Shown here one piece after another: positions 47,639 to 59,421 of a stretch of 64,000 bases of DNA. Every line of letters starts with the position of its first letter. Position 1 is the first letter of the stretch. Under the pieces are notes generated by a model. The model searched no databases. It was not told the DNA's origin and worked only from the letters and a program-made list of their open reading frames with translations. The stretch is from Albula goreensis (lineage: Eukaryota; Chordata; Actinopteri; Albuliformes; Albulidae): positions 39,584,058 through 39,648,057 of the forward strand of contig CM040747.1 in NCBI GenBank assembly GCA_022829145.1. Direction: 5' to 3'. The position numbers were made by a program, and so were the translations under genes.

Positions 47639-47726
47639 GGTCCAGCAATCAGCAGAGTCCAGCTGTCTGGAACAGAAGAGTCCAGAGAGGAGAGAGCAGT
47701 GTATGGATGTAAACCCCACAAAAAAG
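47639..47726 (+). CDS. NLR N-terminal exon, diverged last repeat
   Basis: Follows CTCTTTGCAG; enters in phase 2 and leaves in phase 0 at AAG|GTGTGA. Encodes RVQQSAESSCLEQKSPERRE, related in layout (R-V at the splice, SxxSC) to the 111-bp exons but shorter. The phase change to 0 is exactly what the pyrin exon needs. An alternative acceptor (TCTGTAG) lies 31 bp upstream. Confidence 0.55.
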
Positions 47727-47919
47727 GTGTGATACCTCTTTATCTATGTATTAATCATCATGGGGTTTGGCTTTGAGAATACTCTTTATTTCACCTCTCT
47801 TTTCAGACTCATAACTATTAGAATGACTAACCTCTCACTCTGATGTGGTGTAATTGCTCACATTTAAAGTAAGTGCTCTGCTAAAAACCCCTAATTCTAA
47901 TGAATCACAATCTCATACA

Positions 47920-47934
47920 GATTACAGTATAGGC
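47920..47934 (+). repeat. L1 target-site duplication, left
   Basis: GATTACAGTATAGGC, repeated at 55072-55086 right after the poly-A tail. Confidence 0.92.
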
Positions 47935-48075
47935 GGCGACTTCTGGTTGAACGATGTAGTGGAAAGACGTGTGGTGTATGCCTCCGTAAAATTTCAGTAT
48001 ATTTTCCAAATTACGTCTATATTTTAAGTTCACTTTCGGTGCAACAGTTTGTTTTGTGTGTAATTCTGCACGAGA

Positions 48076-48965
48076 ATGAGCATAACTACACGAGCAGCTG
48101 TAAAAAACCAGGCACAACAAACTTCTCTTCAGTTTGGAGACAACGCTAGTAAGATGGCTACCGGGTCCGCTCCTCTCACACAGGAAGCGCTCATTATTGA
48201 GTTAGAAAAATTCAGAAAAAGTATGGCTACAGAGCTCAACGCCTCGTTGCGCAAGGCCCTAGCATTCATTAATTTATCCCTAGAACTAATCACTACCACT
48301 GTGGCTAAACATACCTCCACCATTTCGGAGATGGAAACAGCCCTGTCGTCCCACTTGGATAGCATCAAGAAGTAGCCAAGCTGCGGACCAAGCTGACCTC
48401 GTTAACGGAGGAAAAAGGCACTCTTCAAGTGGCTTTGGAAGACCTGATTTCTCGCTCAAAGCGCCAAAATTTGAGAGTGATTGGTCTGCCCGAGGACATT
48501 GAAGGCAACGACCCGAGACAGCTCATGGCAGATTTATTCAAAGAGGTAACCGGGGATGCACTGTCTAACTCCTGCCCAGAACTGGACCGGGCTCATCGCA
48601 GCCTCCGTCCCAAGCCCCGACAAGGATGCCGCCCTGTGATTGTGCATTTTCATCGCTACATTGAGAAGGAGAGAGTACTTCAGTGGCCGAAGGAACAACG
48701 CAACATGACCTACCGGGGCCATAGCATCAAGTTTCATGAGGATTTCAGCGCTGCTGTGGAAAAGAAGCGGGCTGCCTTTAACCAGGTGAAATCCTCACTG
48801 TTTCGGAAAGGGATACGACCCTTTCCGAAACTGGCGTAGCTGGGCAGGGTAGATTCGGCATGATCTACCCTGCCCGGCTGCGCGTCACTTTCAACGGCAT
48901 GAATCATATCTTTGACTCCCCGGAACAAGCTGAACTGTTTTATCGAGAGCGCATTCAGGATTCGT
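48076..48965 (+). pseudogene. L1 ORF1 (RNA-binding chaperone), frameshifted
   Basis: N-terminal coiled-coil region (48076-48375, MSITTRAAVKNQAQQ start), then a frame change near 48365-48375 into the RRM (SKRQNLRVIGLPEDIEGNDP, RAHRSL, RPVIVHFHRY) and C-terminal domain (GHSIKFHEDFSAAVEKKRA). At about 48807 an inverted insertion breaks the frame again; the end (MIYPARLRVTFNG, FDSPEQAELFYRE) resumes in another frame. The domain order is that of L1-clade ORF1p, which binds L1 RNA as a trimer. Confidence 0.85.
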
Positions 48966-49491
48966 GAAGACATTACTCGAGTAAGAGATATCGCCACCAA
49001 TGCACTTGACTCAATACACTTTACTCCGTTATGTTGTTAACAAGCATTTCTCCAACGGGAATCTGACGCAGAGATAATCGCGTATCATTTATCAAGCATC
49101 ACCAGTGCTTGGCTGTCACACTCTTCCTTACCCGTTTTCACTTCTTTTCGCAATATGTTGCTAGCTAATGTTAACTGTTTAAAATGTTCATAAGACGTAA
49201 ATTTTGGATCGCCAGGAGGCGAGATGCACCGCATAGTAAATCGGTTGTGTACAACTCAATTCTGCAACTCGTCATGTTCTGTTATGATGAGTTTAGATTA
49301 TGTATTACTGATAAATTTTGGATTATATTTTTGTCAAATTTATGTCTGTGTTTTTGGGGAATCTGTTGTTTATTGCTTTTCATTGGGATGCTACTTCTTA
49401 TATTTTGGATGCTGCTGGGATGTTCACCTCACATCTGCTGTCATTATCAAGGTTTTTTCTACTCTAGATACACTCCCTCTAGATGTGATCG

Positions 49492-52400
49492 ATGGTTAAT
49501 TCAAATATATCCCAGAGAAGAACAGTTGGGTCCTCTGTTAGGCTGGTAAGTTGGAACGTCCGGGGTCTTGGGGGCCCAGTAAAGCAATCTAGGGTGCTTT
49601 CACACCTTAAAGATCTCAACACCGACATCGCTTTCCTCCAAGAGACCCACCTTCGTACTTGTGATCATAATAGATTGCGCAAGTCTTGGGTCGGGCAAAT
49701 ATTTCTTTCAGCTTTTAATAGTAGATCCAGGGGTGCGGCTATCTTGATTAATAAACGTACTCAGTTCTCCTCGGCACAGGTCATATCTGATCCCGGAGGA
49801 CGTCTTGTTATAGTAAGTGGCACATTGTACCAGTCTTCAGTTGTATTTGTATGTGTTTATTCTTATAACTGGGACAACCCAAATTTTATGTCTTCCCTTT
49901 TTTCTAAAATTCCAAACCTGGATACTCATCATCTTATCTTGGGGGGTGACTTGAATTTAGTGATAAACCCTAAGCTTGATCGCTCACGTCATTCACGTCA
50001 TCTGCCATGTCGAAGACATTGTCGTCCCTCACAAATCAGTTAGGTTGCATAGATACCTGGCGCTTCCTTAATCTGGTTACGAGAGAATTTTCTGATTTTT
50101 TTAAAGTTCACCAAGTTTATTCCTGTATTGATTATTTCTTTGTAGACAGGGCCCTTCTTTCTGCTGTCAAATCCACTGAATACTCTGCTATTGTTATCTC
50201 CGACCATGCTCCACACATTTTAGATCTGTCACTAGCACCTAACACTAAGAGCCAATGAAGATTCAACAGAGGGCTACAAGCCAATGATGACTTCTGCGAT
50301 TTTATCTCCAAAAGAATTAACATTTTTCTTGAGACTAATAGAACTGAATCAACTTTGCCCTCTCTGCTTTGGGAAACTTTTAAAGCTGTAATACAAGGTG
50401 ATATTATTTCATACAGTATACATCTGGCCAGGAAAAATAAACAAAAACAGCAGGCGCTGATTGGCACAATTCTCAACATAGACAGAATATTCTAATTCCC
50501 CCAGTCCAGATCTGTATACCAGAAGGGTCAAACTACAATCTGAGTATGACTTGCTCACTACCAGTAAAGCAGAATATCTCCTAAGATGCACTAAAGGGAC
50601 ATACTATGCATATGGCAACAAAGCCAGCCGTCTTTTAGCCCTCCAACTTAAACATCAGTCTGCCTCTAATTTCATACCTCAAATTTATGACTCCTCCCAC
50701 TCCATAACTACCGATTCGATTAAAATAAACTCTGCTTTCGCCTCCTTTTATTCTAATCTCTACAAATCTGAATCCCCTGCGAATAAGACACCAATGGATT
50801 TTTTTTGATAGCTTAGATTTCCCTACTATAGATTCTAATATTAAAAATAATTTGGATGAACCCATACGGTTGGAGGAGGTTGCCACCGGTCTTAAATCAA
50901 TGCAAAATAACAAAGCGCCTGGTCCGGACGGTTTTCTGGTTGACTTTTACAAAAAATTTTCTCACCTCCTTGCCCCATTATTACTAGATATGTTCAATAA
51001 TCCTCTGGAACAAGGCTCCCTCAACTTTAAGTCAGGCTTCAATCTCTCTTATTCTTAAGAAGGACAAGGACCCAAAAGAATGTGGTAGCTGGAGGCCAAT
51101 AAGTTTGTTGAATTCAGATGTAAAGCTTTTAGCCAAAGTTTTAGCTTGTCGTCTAGATCCTTGTCTACCGGACATTATTTCAGAAAACCAATCGGGGTTT
51201 ATCAGAGGACGACAACTATCATCTAACATTTGAAGGCTGTTAAATATTGTGCTTTCTCCTGACAACGCTTGAGCTGCTGAAATGGTGATTGCATTAGACG
51301 CGGAGAAAGCCTTTGATCGGGTTGAATGGGATTATCTGTTTTTTGTTTTGGGGAAATTTGGTTTTGGGTCTAAATTTATTTCTTGGATACAACTTTTATA
51401 TTCTGCCCCTACTGCTTGTGTAACAACGAACTCGCAAAGGTCTGACTATTTCCCTTTAACAAGAGGAACCCGTCAGGGTTGCCCAATGCCCCCCTTGCTC
51501 TTCGCCCTTGCAGTGGAGCCTCTCTCGATTGCTCTCAAATCTTCCTCTCTCTTTACTGGTATCTATAGATCAGGATTAGAACATCGAGTATCTCTTTATG
51601 CCGATGACCTTTTGCTATATGTCACAGACCCGGTAAAGAGTGTAGATAATATTTTGCAAATTTTAACGACCTTCGGGTTGCTCTCGGGCTATAAATTAAA
51701 CATCGGCAAAAGTGAGTGTTTTCCTATTAATGAAGCAGCCAAACAAATTCCATCAGGCACCTTACCGTTTCGACTGGCCCACAGTAGTTTCCGTTATTTA
51801 GGTGTCAACATTGCCCGCTCCTTCCCCTCTCTCAAACAAAATAATTTTACAAAGTTGGTTATGGAAATTAAATCTGATTTGAAGCGCTGGGACGCTCTCC
51901 CTCTCTCTGTGATGGGCAGAATTAATTCTATTAAAATGAACATTCTGCCCAGACTTTTGTTTCTTTTCCAGTGTCTTCCCATATTTTTACCAAAATCCTT
52001 TTCTCACATGTTAAACCAGGTATTTTCAAAGTTTATTTGGGCTGGTAAAAACCCAAGAGCTCACAGAGCAGTTCTGCAGAGAAGTCAGCAGAATGGAGGT
52101 CTTGCAATGCCTAACTTTTTATTCTATTATTAGGCAGCCAATTTAGAAAAAATTCATGATTGGTGCATCTCTCCCAACCTTGATTGGTGTATAATGGAGG
52201 AGTACACCCCCTGCCCCTCTGACTTCTGCTTGTCCTAGTTACATTAAAAACCCTATTGTGCTCTCTTCCTTGAAAATTTTGAAACAATTCAGACAACATT
52301 TCAAACTTTCTGCCCCTACCTCACGTAGCCCTATTTGCAATAATCATTTGTTCCCTCCTTCTACATTAGATGCAACTTTTAACCTGTGGAGAGAAAGAGG

Positions 52401-52995
52401 TCTGGCTCATTTCTCAGATTTATATTTAGGAGGCTCATTTGCCGCTTTTAATGATCTTCAAATTAAGTACAATCTACCCCAGTCTCATATGTTTCGTTAT
52501 TTTCAGGCTCGTAATTATGCTCAAACACATTTCAAATCCTACCCTCAGCTTCCAGCGGGTTCCCTACTTACTGAGGTGCTTTCACTTCCTAAGGCACGGG
52601 GTAGGATCTCAATTTTATATGACCTTATGTCTTCCTCAGGTCTGGGCTCTCTTGCGGGGGTCAGGGGTAAGTGGGAGAAGGAGCTTGAGCTCGTCGTGTC
52701 AGATGAGTGCTGGGAAGAGGCACTAATCAGGGTCAGTTTTACTTCTTCATGTGCCCGTCTTAACCTTATTCAATTTAAAGTCCTACATAGGATTCACAAC
52801 ACGAAGGCTAAGCTGAGTAGGCTTTTCCCAGGTACAGGTGACGCTTGTGATAGATGTGGCTGGTCACCAGCAGATCATACTCATACGTTTTTCTCCTGTC
52901 AAATTAAAGGAGTTCCGGTCCAGTTTCTTTAAAATGTTAGGCAAAGCCCTTAATATCACAATGGAACATTCCCCTTTGATAGCCATTTTTGGAGT
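49492..52995 (+). pseudogene. L1 ORF2 (endonuclease and reverse transcriptase), decayed
   Basis: APE-type endonuclease: LVSWNVRGLGG, IAFLQETHLR, LILGGDLNLV (49540-49980). A frameshift near 50010 and a stop at 50256 (TGA, where Trp is expected) follow. Reverse transcriptase: PISLLNSDVKLLAKVLACRL, NQSGFIRGRQ (51090-51220), LDAEKAFDRVEWDYLF, TRQGCPMPPLLFALAVEPL and the catalytic YADDLLLYV (51282-51640). C-terminal region 52258-52932 with a Cys-rich CDRCGWSPADHTHTFFSC end. At least five disruptions. The protein would nick DNA and prime reverse transcription. Confidence 0.88.
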
Positions 52996-53548
52996 ACCCC
53001 CTGTAGCTACACAGGTCCAATGAAATGATGGCCACGCATCGTACTGATGTCGTTGAAGTTTTATTTTTATATCTCTCTCTCTGATTCTTCAAAAGACACC
53101 GTGAAAACTACAAGAAAATATAGACAAAGGTTTTAAAGTATACGTCTTAGTCCTTTTTAAGTCTCTTAAGCTAGATTCCACCGATAAACAGGCCCCGATA
53201 CATTAGCACAACAGAAATATACTTAAACAAATAAAATCACAGAACATTTCTCATAGTCCATGTAAAGTTCATCAACAACATTATACACAATATAAACAAA
53301 TTAAAGACAGTACCGTATGCGCCTCTTGGACCACATGTTGAATAGTATTATTTTGGGGCTGTGTGTCTTTCCTCTGCATCCATGTTGGCTATAACCCATA
53401 ATGCTATGGTCAGTCAGCTTTTTAATGAACTCTGGTCATGTGACTTGGTTACACTCTTTACCAAAATAAAATCCCATACAATAATCACAAAACTTTAACC
53501 AAACAGAATTTTAAGGTTATACCTTTTTAGACAAATTTTATATCAGTA

Positions 53549-54300
53549 CAGTGTTCCCTCTCTGTATCGCGGTTCTGCTTTCGCTCCCTCAGTACATCGT
53601 GGTTTTTTATGTACATTATATGTAATCCCATCTCGCGGAATTTTCACTCTATCGTGGATTTTTGCGGTGTTTAAAATTTTAAAATTTCCAATATTTTCAT
53701 TATTTTCGTCAAAAAATAATCATTTTCTAGTCTAAAAAGGAAAAAACAGTAAAAAAATTATAAATTAAGACATTTTGTAACACATACATACAGGGTATTG
53801 CAAAAAAAAAAAAAAACCTTCGTACGTTCAGGTAATACTGTTCCTCACGCTGATTGGCTCATGGAGAGAAGTGTTTCAGCATCTCGCCTTGTCCGTCGTC
53901 CAGTAGTCTCGCATTTCTGTCATTCACACCGCTCTCCGTCAAGTATCAGTGCATACTGTACACTTTGTGCTCTTGTGTTTTGTGAAAGTTTCGTAAAATT
54001 TGTGCCTAATTTTCACGCCCTACAATGCCTCCTAAACGCCCTGCATCCACTCCAGCTTCTGGTAGTGCAACCAAAAGAACCAGGAGGATTTTAACGATTG
54101 TAAAGAAGGTAGAACTACATGTAAGAGTGTGGGGGAAAGGTAATACAGTCTAGGGAGGGTTGATAACAGTGTGGGGGAGGTTCGTAAAGGGTTAAAATAT
54201 ACGTTGAAAATATAATAACTATCTTGCCTCTACTTCGCGGTTTTTCCCATCTCGTGGGCGGTCTTGGGACGTAACTACCGCGATTGGAGAGGGATCACTG
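53549..54300 (+). mobile_element. Internally deleted Tigger/pogo-type DNA transposon
   Basis: Terminal inverted repeats CAGTGTTCCCTCTCTGTATC (left) and CAGTGATCCCTCTCCAATCG (right, reverse complement), each flanked by TA (53547-53548 and 54301-54302), the pogo/Tigger target duplication. 752 bp. Repeated TCGCGG-type motifs near both ends. Confidence 0.85.
54025..54153 (+). pseudogene. Tigger transposase N-terminal remnant
   Basis: Begins MPPKRPASTPASGSATKRTR, the usual start of Tigger-type transposases (MPPKR...), and continues about 10 residues toward the helix-turn-helix (KKVELH) before a GTAAGAG jump and a stop. The remaining CENP-B-like and DDE parts are deleted. Confidence 0.7.
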
Positions 54301-54474
54301 TATTACCTTTTTAAACATCTTATTTATTACATTTTTAATCACCTTTTTAAAGCTGCATGAACTCAAATATTCATGAACTTATGACATTAAATTATGAACA
54401 AACAACTCCTTGAAACTGTCTGAGAGACAGTTTCACCCCCCATACCAAACAATCTGACAAGGATACATTCTGAT

Positions 54475-55071
54475 GGTATTGCTTTTGCTTCTCTTATAGC
54501 CAGCAGATGAATTTTGTTACAATGGAAAAGCCCCAACCCTCCTTCTCCTACATCTTGGCTGAGTGACTTAATATCTTTTCTTTCATTAGAAAAGGTGAAA
54601 TATTCCGTTAGAGGCTCGACTGCTAACTTTTACAATAGTTGGCAGCCTATCATCTCGTATGTAAATACTCTTACTTCTCTGGACCCCAACTGATTCTGTA
54701 CATCCAGTGAGATGGGCACCCTGAGCATCCCTTTTATTTTACATTCCTCCGTGTTTTATTCCAGCTTATTAATTTATTTTACTTTGTTGTTTTTTGTGAT
54801 CTGGTTATTCTATTTAGCTGTTTATATATCTTTTTCTCTCTCTTTTTTTAATTTTTACTTTGTTATTATTATTATGAGTGTTATTGTTTTTATTATTTAT
54901 TAATTTCCTAAGATTGGGGGTGGGTGGGTGGGTTGTTGAAGGAAGGTGTTGCTTTGTCCCTGTTATAGCACACCTTCTCAAAAAAAGGGGGGGAAATGAC
55001 TTGTACGTTGAGCTTTATGTATGACATTGGTTCCCAATAAAAAAATTGTTTAAAAAAAAAAAAAAAAAAAA
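54475..55071 (+). pseudogene. L1 ORF2 C-terminus, 3' UTR and poly-A
   Basis: Reading to about 54690 gives FASLIARRILLQWKSPNPPS and WLSDLISFLSLEKVKYSVRG before a stop. A GGGTGGGTGGGTGGG G-run (about 54918) sits in the 3' UTR, as is common in L1 3' UTRs, and a 19-20-bp poly-A follows. Confidence 0.7.
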
Positions 55072-55086
55072 GATTACAGTATAGGC
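55072..55086 (+). repeat. L1 target-site duplication, right
   Basis: GATTACAGTATAGGC, identical to 47920-47934. Confidence 0.92.
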
Positions 55087-55094
55087 ACATGTTT

Positions 55095-55290
55095 GTTAAG
55101 TGACTCAAACTCCCAGCAGCACTGTTACTGGCTATGGCAGGAAGTCCAAATTGGTACTGTAACAGCTGTTATGGGACTCAAAATCCCAGCAGCACTGTTA
55201 CTGGCTATGGCAGGAAGTCCACATTGGTAATGTAACAGCTGTTATGGGACTCAAACACCCAGCAGCATTGTTACTGGCTATGGCCTAGAC
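55095..55290 (+). repeat. 73-bp tandem repeat, three copies
   Basis: Units begin at GACTCAAACTCCCAGCAGCA (55102), 55174 and 55248; the third is partial. Confidence 0.9.
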
Positions 55291-55369
55291 GATTACTCAG
55301 AGATGCCAAACCACTAACACAGATATGACACACCTTCTACACTCTCTATTACGGCAGGGTTTAGAGTGC

Positions 55370-55915
55370 AAAGGACACGTGCACAGGGTGTAGGGTGCAG
55401 GAAACACACTCACAGGCTGTAGGGTGCAGGGAACATTCTCACAGGGTGCAGGGAACACACAGGCTGTAGGGTGTGGGATAAAATACTCACAGGGTATAAG
55501 AAGCAGGGTACACACTCGCAGAGTGTAGGATGCACGGAACACACTCACAGGGTGTGGGGTGGAGGGAACACACTCACAGGGTGCAGGGAACACACAGGCT
55601 GTAGGGTGCAGGGAACACACTCACAGTGTGTAGGGTGCAGGGGAACACATTCATAGTGTGTAAGATGCAGGGAACATACTCACAGGGTGTAGGTTGCTGG
55701 GAACACACTCACAGGGTGTAGGGTGCAGGGAACACACTCACAGGGTGTAGGGTGTAGGGAACACTCTCACAGGGTGTAGGGTGCAGGGAACACTCTCACA
55801 GGGTGTAGGGTGCAGGGAACACACTCACAGGGTGTAGGGTGCAGGAAGCACACTCACAGGGTGTAGGTTGTAGGGAACACACTCACAGGGTGTAGGTTAC
55901 AGGGAACACACTCCT
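55370..55915 (+). repeat. 29-bp minisatellite
   Basis: About 18 units of CACTCACAGGGTGTAGGGTG plus CAGGGAACA, with several shortened units in the 5' part. Open frames on both strands here are repeat by-products. Confidence 0.92.
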
Positions 55916-56280
55916 TATTTGGAGCACAACACAAGAATAAACACAGAGCTGGAATGTGGTTTCAGCCAATCATCCAGGACCAGATTCATCCGTTTTAAAT
56001 GTTACTTCAGCCTTTTCTGGGGCATAAAAAATTCCTGGGACTGAAAAATGGCAAGCATTTGGGAACCTGAGAATCTGCAGCGGACATGGAGAGCACAGTT
56101 TGTCTTGCAAAATGATATGCAGCAGTCCATTTATCCAGATTCACAAAACAATTCAATTACTCTCAGGGGAAGCATGATTAATCTGAACTACTGCCTCTAC
56201 AAAGTCATCAATCAAAAGCAAAAGCTGAACTTCAAAGAACTGAAGTGAATTATTGCACACCTCATAATGTGTTTATTTCA
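55916..56280 (+). other. Stretch before the pyrin exon
   Basis: A 66-codon open frame at 56048-56248 (start MASIWEPENLQRTW) has no recognised domain. It ends 40 bp before the pyrin exon and could belong to an alternative 5' exon, but nothing supports this. Confidence 0.3.
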
Positions 56281-56289
56281 AACTGTCAG

Positions 56290-56530
56290 TCTCTCCAGCG
56301 CACCCTGATGAAGTTGAAGAAAAGGGAGTTGAAACAGTTTCAGAGCCATCTGAGTCAGAATTACCCAGAATGCACTGCAAGACAACGGAAGGACCTTGAG
56401 GCCCTGCACATAGTTGAGAAGATGCTGGAGACCTGTGGCAGTGAGAGATCTCTGCAGATCACACTCCAAATCCTGAGGAAAATGAAGCAGTGGGATCTCG
56501 CTGACTCACTGGAGAGAGATGAGCAGAAGA
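56290..56530 (+). CDS. NLR pyrin-domain (PYD) exon
   Basis: 241 bp from CTGTCAG (acceptor) to AAGA|GTAAGA, phase 0 to phase 1. Encodes an 80-residue death-fold domain: LMKLKKRELKQFQSHLSQNY (helices 1-2), then LEALHIVEKMLETCGSERSL and QITLQILRKMKQWDLADSLE (helices 5-6). The ELKxFQ...L and ITLxILRKMxxxDLAxxL signatures are those of teleost PYDs, which recruit the adaptor ASC by homotypic contact. A second acceptor 9 bp downstream (CTCTCCAG) would drop three residues. Frame intact. Confidence 0.88.
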
Positions 56531-57630
56531 GTAAGACAATATTTTGTGTAAATCAGTCATTAATATATCAGTATTAGCAACTGCAAACAAGCCACTGAAG
56601 AGTGAATGTGTTTGTGCTGTGACTATTCCTTAGTAAACCTGGCCCTGAGAGATGTGCAACACACAGGCCCCTTATGTAAGGATATAAATGTTGGAAAAAG
56701 CTCATTAATGCAGATTTAAAAAGCTGTGGCAGAATCAGTTTAGCAGTTTAACGTCTGAAAGAGAAGCAGATCGAGGAAAGTACTGATTTAAAGCTTTGAC
56801 CAATCAGGATGTTTTCCACATTCCCTTTAAATGAGTGGATGCATCACACATCCTTATTTTTCCATGTTTGTTAGTGCAGGTTTTCTGTCTCTACTTTTCT
56901 GTATCTCTTATTCCCTTAGTGTGGTGTCAAATGAGCACCACAGGCAGGTGCAGTTCTTCATAAAGTGGCTGTAGTGCTCATTTAACACCAGAATAATGGA
57001 TATGTTAAAACAATAGTAAGAGAGCACATGCCAGATAACACAGAAAAATATGACTGTGCCAAACAGACTGTATTTTAGTGTTCTGTTCCAACATCTGAAA
57101 AGCATTTTCAGCATTTCAGCATCACAAGAATAATACATCATTCCACGAACAGCCACCAAATGAAACCAAATTTATGATATTATTACTGTTAATAAGATAC
57201 TAGAATTGTGTGAACATATATAGAAAAAGTTCTGAAATTTCATCTAAACTGAGTGGCCCTCTGCACCAGGTTGTGAAGCTGCCTATACAGTTTAGAGCAG
57301 ATATACCTGATTATTTATACTGCTATGATGGGTTTATATGTATATGGATCTATTATTATCTGTCTGTACATGTTCACTTAATCTCATAGATTCACTTAAT
57401 CTCTTAATCTCATTTCACGTTGGTAAGACTTTACGCTCTATAGTTCCCCTACTCTGGTGTGTCTTCATGAACAAGGCAGAATCTATTTCAGTTCACCATT
57501 TGTGCAGATTGTTGGAGTGATGTGTAGATTTGTGTAAAATATTGTGTCAAGGGGAAAAGTTAATAACAATGTTTTCAACTGATTATTTTTTTAATATAAG
57601 TAAATTATCTGTCATATTTCCTCTTCTCAG
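56531..57630 (+). other. Intron between PYD and FISNA-NACHT exons
   Basis: 1.1 kb, AT-rich, no other exon seen. Confidence 0.6.
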
Positions 57631-58607
57631 GAAAAAAACTCACAAGAGCCCAACAGACACTGAAATCTGATCTGAAGAAGAAGTTTGAATGCACATTTGA
57701 AGGTTTGGTACAGCAGGGCCACCCAACCCTCCTCAATGAGATCTATACAGAGCTCTACATCACAGAGGGGGGAGGTGGGGGGGTCAATAATGAACATGAG
57801 GTCAGACATATTGAGGCAGCATCCAAGAGACAAACCACACAGGAGACTGCAATCCTCTGCAAAGAAATCTTTAAACCTTTACCTGGACAGGAGAAACACA
57901 TCAGAACTGTGCTTACAAAGGGCATCGCCGGCATTGGGAAAACTGTCTCTGTGCAGAAGTTCATTCTGGACTGGGCAGAAGGAAAAACCAATCAGGACAT
58001 TAATTTAATCTTCACTCTTCCTTTCCGAGACCTGAACTTGAAGAAGGAGAGAGAATTCAGTCTGATGCAACTCCTCCAGCACTACTTTCCACAGCTGAAA
58101 GAGATTGAAAGTGTTGAACATGATGAAGTCAAAGTTGTGTTCATCTTTGATGGTCTGGATGAGTGTCGACTTCCTCTAGATTTCCAGAACAATGAGATCT
58201 GCCGTGATGTAACAGAGTCAGCATCAGTGGACGTGCTGCTGACCAACCTCATTAAGGGGAATCTGCTTCCCTCTGCTCTCCTCTGGATCACCTCCCGACC
58301 AGCAGCAGCCAATCAGATCCCTCCTGAGTGTGTCCACCAGGTGACAGAGGTACGAGGGTTCAATGACCCACAGAAGGAGGAGTACTTCAGGAAGAGAATC
58401 AGAGATCAGAACCTGGCCAGCAGAATTATCTCACACATAAAGTCATCCAGGAGTCTCTACATCATGTGTCACATTCCAGTCTTCTGCTGGATTTCTGCTA
58501 CAGTTCTGGAGACATTGTTGGGTAAAGCAGACAGTGGAGAACTGCCCAGAACTCTGACTGAAATGTACACACACTTCCTGCTCATTCAGACCAGTGTGAA
58601 GAATCAG
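57631..58607 (+). CDS. NLR FISNA-NACHT exon, 5' part (in frame)
   Basis: Begins after TTCTCAG in phase 1. [45 protein letters not shown] (57639-57785). NACHT: Walker [15 protein letters not shown] (57921-57962), Walker [13 protein letters not shown] (58134-58169), sensor-1-like [16 protein letters not shown] (58277-58324). Nucleotide-binding residues are all present, so the ATPase core looks intact. The frame is lost at about 58606-58609, where one base is missing relative to the expected sequence (CAGAGTATCATGG). Confidence 0.9.
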
Positions 58608-59421
58608 AGTATCATGGCACCAATGAGACAAACCCAAAGAAGATCTCAGCATCAGATGCAGAAATGATCCTGAAACTGGGGAAGCTGGCTTTTCTACAGC
58701 TGCAAAAGGGCAATCTGATATTCTATGAAGAGGACCTGAGAGAGAGTGGCATTGATGTCAGTGAAGCTTCAGTGTACTCTGGGGTGTGCACAGAAATCTT
58801 TAAAGAGGAGTCTGGGTTGCATCAGGAGAAAGTCTACTGCTTTGTGCACCTGAGCATTCATGAGTTTCTGGCTGCCTTGTTTGTGTTCCATTCATGTGTA
58901 AATAAGAACAGAAATGCACTCAGACCAGAAGAGTCAAGACCTAAAACTAACAGAATGCAGCTGTCTGAGTTACACAGGAGTGCATTGAAGAAGGCCTTAC
59001 AGAGTAAGAATGGACACCTGGACCTTTTCCTCCGATTCCTTCTGGGCCTCTCACTGGACTCCACTCAGACTCTCTTAGGAGACGTACTGAAGCAGAGAGG
59101 AAGCAGATCAGAGAGCATTGAAGAAACAGTCCAGTACATTAAGGAGAAGATCAGAGAAGAGTCTTCAGCAGAGAGGACCATCAATCTGTTCCACTGTCTG
59201 AAAGAACTGAATGACAACTCTCTTGTGGAGGAAATCCAGACTTCCCTGAGATCAGGAAGACTTTCTGATAAAGAGCTGGAACCACACCAATGCTCAGCTC
59301 TGGCCTTTGTGTTACTGATGTCAGAGGAGGTCCTGGATGAGTTTGACTTGAAGACGTACAACACATCAGCAGCAGGTCATCAGAGACTGGTACCAGTAGT
59401 TAAGAACTGCAGGAAAGCCAA
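58608..59421 (+). pseudogene. NLR NACHT-associated winged-helix and HD2 part (shifted frame)
   Basis: Continues the same exon in the next frame: [40 protein letters not shown] (the FxHxSxxEFLAAL block of NLR winged-helix/HD2 regions), [38 protein letters not shown]. Open from 58606 to the donor at 59422 (GTGAGT). Apart from the single shift there is no other damage, so the lesion is very recent, a population variant, or a sequence error. Confidence 0.85.

Larger units (their letters stand above)
53030..54470. mobile_element. Insertion inside the L1 ORF2 3' end
   Basis: L1 coding similarity runs to about 53020 (FGVPPVATQVQ) and resumes at about 54475 (IAFASLIARRILLQWKSPNP). The DNA between is unrelated AT-rich sequence that itself carries the Tigger element. 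Its family and exact ends are not clear. Confidence 0.5.
47935..55071 (+). mobile_element. Full-length but decayed L1-clade LINE
   Basis: Flanked by a 15-bp target duplication and ending in a poly-A run (55052-55071) with AATAAA at 55036. Holds a 5' region (47935-48075), ORF1 (48076-48965), ORF2 (about 49492-54690) and a short 3' UTR. ORF2 is broken by frameshifts and stops and by an insertion at about 53030-54470. The presence of both ends and a perfect target duplication indicates ordinary target-primed insertion into the NLR intron. Non-mobile now. Confidence 0.9.
38423..59421 (+). pseudogene. NLR gene, PYD-FISNA-NACHT type (frameshifted; LRR part not seen)
   Basis: Fish-type NLR (NLRC3/NLRP-like family) assembled from exons whose phases all agree: start exon 38423-38569, repeated 111-bp exons 40403-40513 and 42086-42196, 88-bp exon 47639-47726, pyrin exon 56290-56530 and FISNA-NACHT exon 57631-59421, about 800 codons in total. 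NLRs are cytosolic innate sensors; the PYD recruits ASC-type adaptors and NACHT is an ATP-driven oligomerisation module. A one-base loss near 58608 shifts the frame after the NACHT core. The last donor (59422, GTGAGT, phase 2) expects LRR exons, none found to 64000. Either a pseudogene, a truncated sensor, or a sequencing error. Details are in the exon entries. Confidence 0.75.

Noticed and set aside
55297-55656. Frames with CVFPAP or EHTHRVWG repeats
   Set aside because: By-products of the 29-bp minisatellite.
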